Positions 1-8,715 of a stretch of DNA of 64,000 bases are shown here, piece by piece. Position 1 is the stretch's first letter; each line of letters begins with the position of its first letter. The stretch covers positions 62,001 through 126,000 of the forward strand of contig NZ_CP120639.1 in the NCBI RefSeq assembly GCF_029537235.1, given 5' to 3'. Position numbers and translations under genes: made by a program. This stretch comes from Rhizobium sp. 32-5/1. GTDB lineage: Bacteria > Pseudomonadota > Alphaproteobacteria > Rhizobiales > Rhizobiaceae. The notes beneath the pieces are model-generated. The model was not told where the DNA came from. It saw nothing but the letters and a program-made list of their open reading frames with translations, and ran no database searches.

Positions 1-562
1 CGACGAGGTTCAAATATGCCGGGTTTGAGAATTGAATGATGTGCTCGGGCCCAGACAGCATCATCATGAAGCCGGGGGCATTGGCAAACATCTGACGGTA
101 GCGTTCGGTCTCCGACAAGAGCCGTTGCCGCCCATCGACTGCTTCCGTCGTCTCGATAACGGTATCGATCATTCCGACTACAACGCCCGTATCGTCACGA
201 ATGGGACTGTAGCAGAAGGTGAAATAAGCCGTTTCGGGCTGCCCATTTCGCGTCGTTTGAAGGGGAAAGTCCCTATAGGAAACCGCTTCGCCACTCATCG
301 CCTTGTCGGCAATCGGTTTGAGTTCTTCCCAGTTTTCGCTCCAGCTGACGCGGAGCGGCTTGCCCAGTGCTTCTTCCTTATTCCCCAGCATGGGAAGATA
401 GCCATCATTGTAGACTGCAATGAGGTCGCGTCCCCAGAATAGACACTGTGGAAACGTATTCGAGAGCATCGCATCGACGGTGATCTTAAGAGCGGCGCCC
501 CACTGTTCAATAGGTCCCAGCGGGGTCTCGTTCCAAGCAAACGAACGAATCTGGTCGGCCAT
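1..562 (-). CDS. PAS-domain sensor (histidine kinase family), N-terminal part
   Basis: The gene reads leftward from an ATG at 562 and stays open to the window edge, giving 187 codons. The protein begins MADQIRSFAWNETPLGPIEQWG and carries one PAS domain (FWGRDLIAVYNDGYLPMLG, then an RDDTGVVVGMIDTVIETT tail). A second PAS starts with ETERYRQMFANAPGFMMML. Openings like this belong to soluble multi-PAS sensor kinases common in rhizobia, which autophosphorylate in response to redox, light or ligands. The kinase domain is outside the window, so a PAS-GGDEF or PAS-phosphatase output cannot be excluded. No transmembrane segment is seen in this part. Confidence 0.75.
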   Translation of the reverse strand, partial: MADQIRSFAWNETPLGPIEQWGAALKITVDAMLSNTFPQCLFWGRDLIAVYNDGYLPMLGNKEEALGKPLRVSWSENWEELKPIADKAMSGEAVSYRDFPLQTTRNGQPETAYFTFCYSPIRDDTGVVVGMIDTVIETTEAVDGRQRLLSETERYRQMFANAPGFMMMLSGPEHIIQFSNPAYLNLV

Positions 563-1407
563 TGTGCCTGTCGATGAAGGAAACGAATTCAATGCCGTTG
601 CGCCCCAATTGAAAGTTCAAAAATCAAATAGACAAATCAAAAGCAATTGGAAGCGTTGCGAGCCGTAGCCGCGCCATCAAAATGAGACTGCTCCGTTAAA
701 GGTGGCCGTCGGCGGCGCTCCCTAACCGGCACGATAGGTGCGATGTCTGGTGGCACCGCCACCGGAACGAAGCTAGCACCGCCTGCGATGCGGTTCGTTG
801 GTCGAAGCTTATCCGGTCTGATCCCGAGCGAATCAAGCTTACCACCAGGAGAGGGTGTTTGCGCTACGTGTAGTTCACAAAAGCGTGTATGCGCAATTCG
901 GCAGCTCCCAGGGGCCACGTCTCTTACTGCGCAGTCTAGTGCGCAGGGGATGGCATCCAAGGGTCAAGCCTGCGGGGTAAGTTTCATATGAATGAAGTCG
1001 TACACATCCGCGATCTCGTCAAAACACGACGATCGCGGCGCGCCACCGCATGCTTGTCGACGCCAGTACTGGCTCGACGCCCGAGGTTACGTGACCGCCT
1101 GGATACCGGGGCCGCGCGCCGCAAGGGTTACAGCGAGGTAGAGATTGTCGGCGAGCATTTCTAAGTCTTTTACCGCGAGCAAGACCGGGCGACGGGCCTC
1201 CCGCATGCTCTTCAAGGTCGATGGCGAATACGGCGTCCTTCCCTCCGACGGGATCGATGCCGACGAGGATCTGGAGATCGTGCATGAGTATGTGACAAGG
1301 CCCTTTTAGAGCGACGACGCGCGAAGGACCGCGGCAAGGGCAGGCGTGCCTCTAGTCAGTGGACAACTGGGTATTTTCTACATATATTTGGACAAAAGGA
1401 TAGGCGG
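563..1407. other. Long non-coding or degraded stretch
   Basis: No convincing gene is visible over about 845 bases. A short reading frame at 1205-1309 (+) encodes MLFKVDGEYGVLPSDGIDAD and then 14 more residues before a stop. It has protein-like composition but no ribosome-binding site or recognisable family, so it may be the 3' end of a lost gene. The final ~50 bases hold the promoter region of the toxin-antitoxin pair. Confidence 0.4.
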
Positions 1408-1827
1408 ATGCTGAACGTAGTCAAGATCGGTGAGTCAGAGCCTGCAATCGGATTTAAATCCGGCTATGGGCTAGACGAGGTGCGCGCAATGCAACGCACT
1501 GTGTTGAACATATTTGACAGGTGGGGCGTATCTGACGTGGATGCAGCGACGATTCTGGGCGGAATATCGCCCAAAACCTACAAGCGCTGGAAAGACGAAG
1601 ATTATGGCCGAGCCAATCGCGATCTCGCCGACAGAATGTCGAATATCTTAGGCATTCACAAAGCGCTCAGGATCATTTTTGCAGAACCACGAACCGGATA
1701 CGACTGGATGAGTGCGAAGAATTCGGCCTTCGCCGGATTGACTGCGCTCGATGTGATGAGGAGAGGGAGTATGGAGGATATCGTGCGAATTCGCCGTTAC
1801 CTTGATTCAGTGCGCGGTGGCTGGTGA
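1408..1827 (+). CDS. Xre/MbcA/ParS-type antitoxin of a RES toxin
   Basis: This 139-residue protein has an Xre-like helix-turn-helix in its middle (VDAATILGGISPKTYKRWK) and the C-terminal MbcA/ParS/Xre antitoxin-binding domain (GLTALDVMRRGSMEDIVRIR). In this family the antitoxin binds and blocks the RES NAD-degrading toxin and represses its own promoter. The ATG at 1408 follows AAGGATAGGCGG. The stop overlaps the toxin start (GTGA), showing translational coupling. The order antitoxin then toxin, and the overlap, are what the family shows elsewhere. Identification is from motif reading and neighbour, not a search. Confidence 0.88.
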   Translation: MLNVVKIGESEPAIGFKSGYGLDEVRAMQRTVLNIFDRWGVSDVDAATILGGISPKTYKRWKDEDYGRANRDLADRMSNILGIHKALRIIFAEPRTGYDWMSAKNSAFAGLTALDVMRRGSMEDIVRIRRYLDSVRGGW

Positions 1828-2534
1828 ACGTCATCGTCACAGGGGTCAACTGGCCCCAGACTCATCGTCTGGTCATGTCTCACTACCCACCTATTGATCT
1901 CTACGACGATGTTGCGGACCCACGCGACTGGGAGGCACTGGCCCTTGCCCAGGCGAAAACGAACCCCAGGATTTATGAGCAGATCGGCGACCTTTCGTTG
2001 GTCCCTCAGGGCCGTCGCGTTTCCGGCGACGGGGCATCCTGGGTCATGGCGGCGTTCACTCACATATCCCCCCATAGGACCTCGCGTTTCAGCGACGGAT
2101 CCTATGGCGTGTATTACGCGGGAAATAGCCTCGAGACAGCCTTGCGGGAACACACCTATCACATGGCGCGATTTTACGCGGCAAGCGTTGTGGAGCCGGG
2201 TTGGATGTCTCAGGTTCGCCAGTTGGTTGGCACGATAAACGCTGATTTGGTGGATCTGCGTGGCGGTGGCCACCAAGATATTCTCAGCCCGGATCTTGAG
2301 ACCTATCCGGCAGCCAGGGCTTTCGCGAAAAGCATGAGAGACGACGGCGCCAACGGCATTGTTTATCCCAGCCAACGTCACATCGACGGGGAGTGCATCG
2401 CCGCTTTTTATCCGGACGTCGTCACTCCGCCCCGTCAGGGCGATCATTTTCGCTACCATTGGAATGGGCGGAATGTTGATTTTGTGCAGAAGATGACCGG
2501 TCAACGGACAGTCTATGGTCTCGGTCACGAATAA
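1824..2534 (+). CDS. RES-domain toxin
   Basis: A RES-family protein of up to 236 residues starting at GTG 1824, which overlaps the antitoxin stop. An ATG at 1875 (MSHYPPIDLYDD) is an alternative start. The RES core is visible: a conserved arginine region (RTSRFSDGSYGVYYAG), the SLETALREH segment with its glutamate, and the later NGIVYPSQRH segment with a serine. RES toxins of characterised Xre-RES pairs (MbcT, ParT) degrade or transfer NAD+ and arrest growth. The gene is intact, so the module is probably functional. An IS3-family element lies 245 bases downstream. Confidence 0.88.
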   Translation: MNVIVTGVNWPQTHRLVMSHYPPIDLYDDVADPRDWEALALAQAKTNPRIYEQIGDLSLVPQGRRVSGDGASWVMAAFTHISPHRTSRFSDGSYGVYYAGNSLETALREHTYHMARFYAASVVEPGWMSQVRQLVGTINADLVDLRGGGHQDILSPDLETYPAARAFAKSMRDDGANGIVYPSQRHIDGECIAAFYPDVVTPPRQGDHFRYHWNGRNVDFVQKMTGQRTVYGLGHE

Positions 2535-2778
2535 TCGCATGCGCTATCAGGCTCCGCAGGATTTTTGCAAATCTCACGGAATGATTGAGAAAAACGACTT
2601 GCGAAACGACGCGGTGGCTCCGACAGGCGTTGAAACGGATCTGTTCATCCAGCATCCTCCAATCCCTGCCGTGACCAAGCCGCTCCAATCGCATCATGTC
2701 AAGCACCGAACTCAGACGCCCTTCGCTCTGGCGCAAACGCCATCAGCATTGTTGCGTTTCAGCAGGGTTTGAACCGAT

Positions 2779-2802
2779 GGGGGTGCGGATAAAAAGTTGG
2801 AC
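2779..2802 (+). repeat. IS3 left terminal inverted repeat
   Basis: Begins GGGGGTGCGGAT and ends TTGGAC. Pairs with 4330-4353 in inverted orientation with three mismatches, at positions 12, 13 and 18. Confidence 0.85.
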
Positions 2803-2806
2803 AGCT

Positions 2807-3631
2807 TTATAAGTTAAGGCCGAGGCTCTTGCGATATTCGACCGGGCTGAGTGATCCCAGCGATATCTTGATCCGCTTCTCATTGTACCAGCGGATATAG
2901 GCGTCTACCTCGGCAACGAACTGTTTGATTGTGATGGCCTTCCAATCTCGTGGATAAAATAGTTCCGTTTTCAATCGGCCGAAGAAGCCTTCGCATGCGG
3001 CGTTATCTTGTGAGCATCCCTTTCGGGACATTGAGCGAACCAGTTTCGCTTCGCTGATCCGCGTTAGCCAGCCTGGCCAGCGATAATGGGCTCCGCGATC
3101 GGAATGGACGATTGGCCGTTCCTCGCCGTCGGTCACGGTCTCAATAGCTGCATCCAGCATAGTATTGACCAGCCGCGCGTCTGGTTGCGTTCCAATCGAC
3201 CAACTGATGACCATTCCGTCGAAGCAATCGATGATGGGCGAGAGATACACCTTCCCGGCTGGGATCTGGAACTCGGTGATGTCTGTCAGCCATTTCTCGT
3301 TCGGCGCTTTCGCATGGAAGTCGCGATTGATCAGGTTCTCGGGTGCCGGACTTATTTCTCCCAAGTACGATCCGAAACGCCGTCGGCGCGGTCTGGCCAC
3401 GACCAAGTGCTCCTGCTTCATCAAGCGCTGGACAACCTTTTCCGAGATGATCACGCTCTTCCTGGCCAGTGACGCCTGTAGTCTGCGGTAGCCGTAACAA
3501 CGACGGTTCGCTTCAAAGATTTCCGCAAGGCTGTGCCGGACGGCGGCATACTTGTCTGCCAGACACATGCGCGTGCGATGATAAAAGTAGGAGCTTCGCG
3601 CAATTTGCAGCTGGGCGAGCAGTTCTGGCAA
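2807..3631 (-). CDS. IS3 orfB, DDE transposase catalytic part
   Basis: The reading frame encodes the HTH_21 region (RCYGYRRLQASLARK) followed by the rve integrase core. The catalytic residues appear as WLTDITEF (first D), IVHSDRGAHYR (second D) and NAACEGFFGRLKTE (E). It ends SPVEYRKSLGLNL. No good start codon is needed: the same frame is open up to the slippery site at 3709-3715, so the protein is normally made as an OrfAB fusion by -1 frameshifting. The coordinate 3631 marks a TTG (LPELLAQLQ) and is only nominal. Confidence 0.85.
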   Translation of the reverse strand: MPELLAQLQIARSSYFYHRTRMCLADKYAAVRHSLAEIFEANRRCYGYRRLQASLARKSVIISEKVVQRLMKQEHLVVARPRRRRFGSYLGEISPAPENLINRDFHAKAPNEKWLTDITEFQIPAGKVYLSPIIDCFDGMVISWSIGTQPDARLVNTMLDAAIETVTDGEERPIVHSDRGAHYRWPGWLTRISEAKLVRSMSRKGCSQDNAACEGFFGRLKTELFYPRDWKAITIKQFVAEVDAYIRWYNEKRIKISLGSLSPVEYRKSLGLNL

Positions 3632-3681
3632 GCGATAGGTATCTTTAAGGGCGTCAACCAGCTGTGTTTTTTCCCGATTAC

Positions 3682-4313
3682 TCAGGATCTGCAGATCGAC
3701 GCCCAGTTCTTTTTTAGGAGTTCATTGGCCTTCTTCAGGAGGTCATGCTCGAGTTGCAACTGGCGAACATCACGTTGGAGGGCTTCAAGCTGGCGCTCGA
3801 GTTCCTCGCGTTCCGGCGCCTGCGGGGTGGTTTTGCGGCGTTTCATGGAGGAAGGAGCCTCATGACCGAGTAGCTGGTCTTTCCAGTTGTACAACGTCGG
3901 CCTGCGCTTTCATCTCCACTACATAGTCCGATGACACCAGCTGGCTTCACCGCTGCGGGATAGGCAGGGCGCCACGATCGACCGACCATCGATGTTCGCG
4001 TCTCCGGAAAGGCCTCACGTACCCATGCGGTCAGAGTTCCTCGACCAGGATAGCCGAGCGCCCTCATCGTCGCAGAGATGCAACGATCATGGGTGCGGTA
4101 ATGCTCAAGTGCCGCCTGCTTCTGACTCTCGGAAAACTTTGGCGCTCGAGCTACCGGCTGAATACGCAGGTCGAGATGCTGTACGTACTCGCGGTACCAA
4201 CCCCTCAGCGCATTCTTTGTGGGATAACCCAACTGCCGAATGGTCCCGTTAAGTCGCTTGCCAAGCCTGATATAAAGCTCAACGGCTCGAAGTCTGTCTG
4301 CGTAGGAATACAT
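3682..4313 (-). pseudogene. IS3 orfA (DNA-binding part of transposase), reading frame broken
   Basis: The 5' part (4313 to about 3930) encodes two helix-turn-helix units: MYSYADRLRAVELYIRLGK with GYPTKNALRGWYREY, and a second repeat with ALGYPGRGTLTAWVREA. The frame then goes astray at about 3920 (DESAGRRCTTG). The expected continuation RPTLYNWKDQLLG is found in another frame and runs through a leucine-rich coiled coil (EELERQLEALQRDVRQLQLE) to a stop at 3682. Relatives carry several more residues between ESA and RPTLYNW, so I infer a short out-of-frame deletion rather than one lost base. Confidence 0.75.
3709..3715 (-). promoter_or_regulatory. -1 programmed ribosomal frameshift site of the IS3 element
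   Basis: On the coding strand the heptamer is AAAAAAG within CTCCTAAAAAAGAAC. In the orfA frame it reads LLKKNWAS and stops after 13 codons. Slipping back one base gives LLKKELGVDLQILSNRE and continues into orfB without a stop. This is the canonical A-AAA-AAG signal of IS3-family elements. Confidence 0.85.
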
Positions 4314-4329
4314 GAACTACCTCCTGGTG

Positions 4330-4353
4330 GTCCAAGTTTTCGTCCGCACCCCC
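4330..4353 (-). repeat. IS3 right terminal inverted repeat
   Basis: On the minus strand it begins GGGGGTGCGGAC and ends TTGGAC, matching the left end. It is followed by the GAT that duplicates the left flank. Confidence 0.85.
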
Positions 4354-4495
4354 GATTTTTCATTTCGCGTTGGCCCACCAGAGCCGATGTAGTGAATTGT
4401 CTGCAAACGACTTTATTCGGCCTGAGCGGATCGCGGCGAAATGAAAAAATGGCTTAAACTGACAGGGAAATTCGCAGGGTGGGGAAGAACCACTA

Positions 4496-5904
4496 CTAGG
4501 ATAAAGCTGCCTCGATGCCGGATCCAAACGACAAAACCTGCTCGTCGGCAAAGCGTTTTCCGATAATCTGAAGCCCCACAGGCAGGCCGTTTGTGGCAAT
4601 CCCCGCAGGCAGGGATAGGGCAGGGAGCTGAGGCAGCATATTGAAGTGACAAGTCATGTCGAGGCCCGCGAAGCGTCCGTTCGGCAATGTCACGATATAG
4701 TCGTCGTCGCATTCGCTTAAGGGCGGCGCAGTGATCGCGCATGTGGGACACAAAAACGCGTCATAGCTTTCGAAGATCTTCGCCATGTCCCGCCACATAG
4801 CGGTGCGCAGCTGTTCCACCCGCTTATAATCTGTCGCGTTGGCGGCCAGCCCGCGCTCGATCATCGAGACCACGACTGGATCCATGTGGTGTTCATGGCC
4901 TGCCAGCCGGTTTCCAAAAACGACGACATGAATACGCACCAGACATCGAACCACTGGTCGTTGACGGCACGTGTCCAGTGCATCGGCACCTCGTCGACCA
5001 CCGCGCCAAAGTCACGCATTGTTGCGATGGTCTCGGATATGACAGCCTCGACTTCCGGTTGGACCTGATAATATCCAAGGTCCATCGAAAAGGCGAAACG
5101 CTTGCCTTCCAAGCGTCCTTCGAGAGCTTTCTCCTTGGAAAAGGTCAAGGGAAGCGACATGATGTCCTCGTCGCTTGGGCCACTGGCAATATCCACGAAG
5201 GCGATGGCATCACCGATGGTCCTGGCGAGCGGACCGAAATGGGAGATATTGTCAAAGACACTCGGCAGGATCGTCATGGGAATGCGCCCAAGACTTGGTT
5301 TCAGCCCGACTACACCGCAGAAGGCGGCCGGGATGCGCACGGAGCCGCCCATGTCGGTGCCTTCGGCAAAGGGCACCACCCCCGTTGCGACCGCCACGGC
5401 CGAACCGCCGGAGGAGCCGCCCGGTGTTCTCTCCGGATCCCAAGGATTGCGCGTTGCGCCCCAACGCGGACTCCTGGTGAAACTTGCATACGCGAATTCC
5501 GGCGTCGTCGTCTTACCAATAAGTATTGCCCCGGCCTCTTGAAGCCTGCGAACGCAGAGCGCTGTTTCTTGCGGTACCCAATCGCCCGACGTCCAAGAAC
5601 CCAGCGTCGTTAGGTCGCCTTTGGTGGGTGTCAGGTCCTTGGCCGCAAAGGGCACGCCATGCAGCGGGCCAACCGACTTGCCCTCAGACATTGCCCGATC
5701 CGCAGTGCGTGCCGAGGCGATTGCCTGTTCCTCGCTGATGACGGCAAAGGCATTCAGCGTGCTGTTTACCGTTTTTGCGCGATGGATAGATTCGGTAACA
5801 ATTGCCTCGGCACTGAACTGGCCTGAGCGAATACCGCGGGCGATGTCGATGGTCGGCAGGTCCAGCGGGTGATCGGCAAAAAGGGCGTTGCGGGGCGAGG
5901 TCAT
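4496..5904 (-). pseudogene. Amidase (amidase-signature family), one frameshift
   Basis: The first 340 residues (from ATG 5904) show the amidase-signature family: lysine in FAAKDLTPTKG, the Ser-rich loop PGGSSGGSAVAVATG, and GTDMGGSVRIPAAFCG with the catalytic serines. The frame is lost at 4914-4915. Adding one G on the coding strand (TTTTTGG to TTTTTGGG) joins SSFL to GNRLAGHEHHMDPVVVSM and the normal C-terminus ending in GIEAALS. These enzymes hydrolyse amides to acid and ammonia, but the substrate is not predictable. The divergent LuxR regulator and nearby APC permease suggest uptake and breakdown of a nitrogen compound. It could be an intact gene with a sequencing error. Confidence 0.8.
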
Positions 5905-6017
5905 GAGATCAGTTTCCGTTCACTCTAGCGTGTTGCATTTTTCGGGCAAAGCGTGCTTGCTGCCGGGGGCGACGTCATGTCAGGTTTCAGGATTACCCGG
6001 AAAGGTTTTTGTTTTCG

Positions 6018-6800
6018 ATGAGTTCCGCTGCCGTATCGACCATCCGGGCGCCGTCGTTTGACGTCTGGAACGCTAGCCTCGGCGCTGCGGCAGGCGCCAT
6101 CGGCTCGCCCGCGTTTCCCGATGCCTTGGCGGTTGCGCTGCGCCTTCTGTCTCCGTTCCAAATGATGAACGGTTTTCTCTATTCTCCTGATGGCAACGCG
6201 TTCGACCTCTACAACGAGAAGATTGTTGCCAAGCGTTCGATCATCGTCGATCGCTATCTTGCCGGGGCATTCGTGCTCGACCCGTTCTATGATGCAGTGC
6301 GCGTCCATGATCGCCAGCGAATGATCGTCATGCGCGATCTTGCGCCGGACGATTTTGCCCAGACCGAATATTTCCGGCTTCACTATGCGACAACAGAGAT
6401 CATCGACGAAATCGGATTCGTGCTGGCGCTGGAGAACGACTTCGTTGGCGTCGTGTCCCTGTCGAGAACCGGTATAGCGCCATTGTTTTCGGGCAAGGAC
6501 TTGGAACAGCTGAGAGCCGCAGCACCAGTCATCTGTGCACTCAGCGAACGGCACTGGTTTCACGTCCCAACCATCTCTCTCGACAGCAAGGCTGTATCGC
6601 AGGCCTCGAGGATCGAACATCCGCTGCTCACCAAACGCGAACTGGAGATCGTCACGCTGATCTTGAAGGGACATTCTACCCTCTCGCTCGCCGCGGTTCT
6701 GTCCCTGTCTCCGAATACGGTCAAGGTGCATCGTCGGCAGGTCTACGCAAAGCTCAACATTTCTAGTCAGGCGGAACTGTTCCGCCTGTTTATGTCCTAA
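6018..6800 (+). CDS. LuxR-family transcriptional regulator
   Basis: A 260-residue protein with a C-terminal LuxR/GerE helix-turn-helix: LTKRELEIVTLILKGHSTL, then LSLSPNTVKVHRRQVYAKL. The N-terminal ~190 residues are a GAF/autoinducer-like sensory domain of no clear ligand. I chose ATG 6018 (MSSAAVSTIR) because AAAGG lies 12 bases upstream; an in-frame TTG at 6009 is less likely. It is transcribed away from the amidase, with 113 bases between starts, and ends 35 bases before the convergent permease gene. It may control either neighbour. Confidence 0.85.
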   Translation: MSSAAVSTIRAPSFDVWNASLGAAAGAIGSPAFPDALAVALRLLSPFQMMNGFLYSPDGNAFDLYNEKIVAKRSIIVDRYLAGAFVLDPFYDAVRVHDRQRMIVMRDLAPDDFAQTEYFRLHYATTEIIDEIGFVLALENDFVGVVSLSRTGIAPLFSGKDLEQLRAAAPVICALSERHWFHVPTISLDSKAVSQASRIEHPLLTKRELEIVTLILKGHSTLSLAAVLSLSPNTVKVHRRQVYAKLNISSQAELFRLFMS

Positions 6801-6834
6801 GGCGCGGCCTGAGACCGGATCTCGATAAAATGGG

Positions 6835-8166
6835 CTATTCAGCGAAATCCATTTCCGGCGGAGCCGTCTGGAAGGCGCGGGTGAGATAGGCGAGATAGAC
6901 GACCCCAATCACCAGCCAGACAAGGCCGAGGATCTTGGCATTGCTGTCGAGGTTCCAGAGCAGGAAGAGATCGCAGACAGTCGCAACCGATGGAATGAGG
7001 AGACCGATCAGGGCGCCGAGCGGCTTAACCTCCGCATTGTTTTTCAGATAGAGCGCGATCACTGAGATATTGACGGCGGTGAAAGCCAGAAACGCGCCGA
7101 AATTGATGAAAGAGGTCGATGTCGTCACGTCCATGGTCAAAGCCAGCAGGCCGACAATACCGACGAGGGTGAGGTTGAGCATCGGCGTATGCCACTTCGG
7201 ATGCAGGCTACCGAAGAACGATGACGGCAGTACCTTGTCGCGTCCCATGGCGAAGAGCAGGCGACCGACGCTGGCCTGGGCGGCGAGACCGGAGGTGAAC
7301 TGCGCAACGACCAGAGTGGCAAGGAAGACAGTGACGAACAGATCGCCGCCGATCGTCTGGGCAATTTCGGAGGCAGCGGCATCGGCAGCAACAAATTCAA
7401 AACCTGGATGGGCAAGCTGCGTGACATAGGCCGAGGCAATGAAGATCAGGCCGCCGGCAAGTGCGGTGATCAGGATCGCCCTTGGCATGGTGCGCCTAGC
7501 ATCCCTGGTTTCTTCAGTCAGCGTCGATACTGCGTCAAAACCGAGGAACGAGTACGCGGCAATGGCAGCCCCGGCGACCGAGGCTGAGAACGGCACGTCT
7601 GCCGTGAAGAAAGGCTTGATGGAGGCGAGGCCGCCGGCGCCGTTCAGTGCGACGACATATCGTGCAGCCAGGAAGACGAAGGCTGTCAGAACCGCAAGCT
7701 GCACCAGCATCAGGATGAAGTTGATGCGGTTGGCAAAGGCGATGCCGACGACGTTGACGACCGTGGTCACGGCGATGAAGCCAATGATCCAGGCCCAGGC
7801 GGGAATGGCCGGGAAAGCGGATGTCAAATAGGCCGCGCCGATCAGCCAGATCACCATCGGCAGGAAGAAGTAATCGAGCAAAACTGCCCAGCCGACAAGG
7901 AAGCCGACGCTCGGGTTGATCGATCTGCGGGCATAGGTGTAGGCCGATCCGGCCACCGGATAGACACGCGCCATGACGCCATAGCTGATGGCCGTCAGGA
8001 GGATCGCTCCGGCGGCCACGAGATAAGCCATCGCCGTTGTACCCTGGCTTGCTGTTGCAAGCGCGCCGAATGTGCCAAAGACGATCATAGGCGTCATGTA
8101 GGCCAGGCCGAAGAGCACGACGGACCAGAGTCCGAGCGTACGGTCAAGTTTCACAGTGTTGTTCAT
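6835..8166 (-). CDS. APC-family amino acid/polyamine permease
   Basis: A 443-residue inner-membrane protein with about 12 hydrophobic segments and APC features: an N-terminal SVVLFGLAYMTPMIVFGTFG helix, ARVYPVAGSAYTYARR after helix 2, and FLGFDAVSTLTEETRDARR in the middle. The last motif resembles the putrescine importer PuuP and other APC symporters. The start is ATG 8166 (MNNTVKLDRTLG), preceded by GGAGGCGGAAC. The longer frame from 8220 lacks a good ribosome site. The substrate (amino acid or amine) is inferred only from family and from the adjacent amidase. Confidence 0.87.
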   Translation of the reverse strand: MNNTVKLDRTLGLWSVVLFGLAYMTPMIVFGTFGALATASQGTTAMAYLVAAGAILLTAISYGVMARVYPVAGSAYTYARRSINPSVGFLVGWAVLLDYFFLPMVIWLIGAAYLTSAFPAIPAWAWIIGFIAVTTVVNVVGIAFANRINFILMLVQLAVLTAFVFLAARYVVALNGAGGLASIKPFFTADVPFSASVAGAAIAAYSFLGFDAVSTLTEETRDARRTMPRAILITALAGGLIFIASAYVTQLAHPGFEFVAADAAASEIAQTIGGDLFVTVFLATLVVAQFTSGLAAQASVGRLLFAMGRDKVLPSSFFGSLHPKWHTPMLNLTLVGIVGLLALTMDVTTSTSFINFGAFLAFTAVNISVIALYLKNNAEVKPLGALIGLLIPSVATVCDLFLLWNLDSNAKILGLVWLVIGVVYLAYLTRAFQTAPPEMDFAE

Positions 8167-8715
8167 GTTCCGCCTCCGCGAAGAGTTATTGTTGATCTTC
8201 TTGGAAACTGCACGGTGCATGTATTCAGCTGTTCCCGCGCAGGTCTCCGCCCGTCATTTTTAAGATGCCGGAGCGGATGGTGGCCGGATATAACCCGAAG
8301 GTGTTATTGCTGCGGTTGCCCCATGGGGTCAGAAACCCTGGTGCTGTCGGCGGTGTGAGTTTGCTTGGAGCCTTTCGTGAGCGGATATCCTACGTTGCCG
8401 GGGGCATCATTTTCCTAGCGCCGGGAACGAGCAAGGTCTGTTTAACTCCGCCGACACTGGAAAGCGCATCGTCCGAATGGAGTGCGAGGCCTCTTGTAAT
8501 AAATGCGCACTGGTGTTCGAAAAGCCGACCGTGCAATCGCTCTTGAAAGAAAGCACAAGTGAAGATCGGGATCCGCTTGGGCATTTCTGTATGCTCCAGC
8601 CCCGATGATTGGAGGTCGAATGGTTAGATGAAACGTAGCATGGGCGCATAGCTGACGAATGTGGCTGCCGGAGCTGGTGGATGCGGACCGACAATGCTTG
8701 GATGAAACCGTCGGA
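8167..8715. other. Intergenic region without a recognisable gene
   Basis: About 550 bases lie between the permease start and the lacI-type stop. No reading frame looks coding on either strand. The left ~100 bases should hold the permease promoter; no clear terminator for the LacI-type gene was found. Confidence 0.5.

Larger units (their letters stand above)
2779..4353 (-). mobile_element. IS3-family insertion sequence, complete ends, ~1575 bp
   Basis: The ends are imperfect 24-bp inverted repeats (21 of 24 match): GGGGGTGCGGATAAAAAG and onward at the left, and its partner at 4330-4353. The trinucleotide GAT lies immediately outside both ends (2776-2778 and 4354-4356), a 3-bp target duplication expected of the IS3 family. 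Inside are orfA and orfB in the usual overlapping arrangement with an A-AAA-AAG slippery site. orfA carries a reading-frame break, so the copy is probably not self-mobile unless the break is a sequencing fault. Confidence 0.88.

Noticed and set aside
637..991. Overlapping frames at 637-960 (-) and 743-991 (+) as small genes
   Set aside because: Low-complexity Pro/Ser/Arg content, no ribosome sites and no family resemblance; a weak likeness to IS66 accessory proteins was too slight to report.
8629..8640. TGAAACGTAGCA as a third LacI operator downstream of lacI
   Set aside because: Only one half matches the palindrome at 9801-9812; no symmetry.
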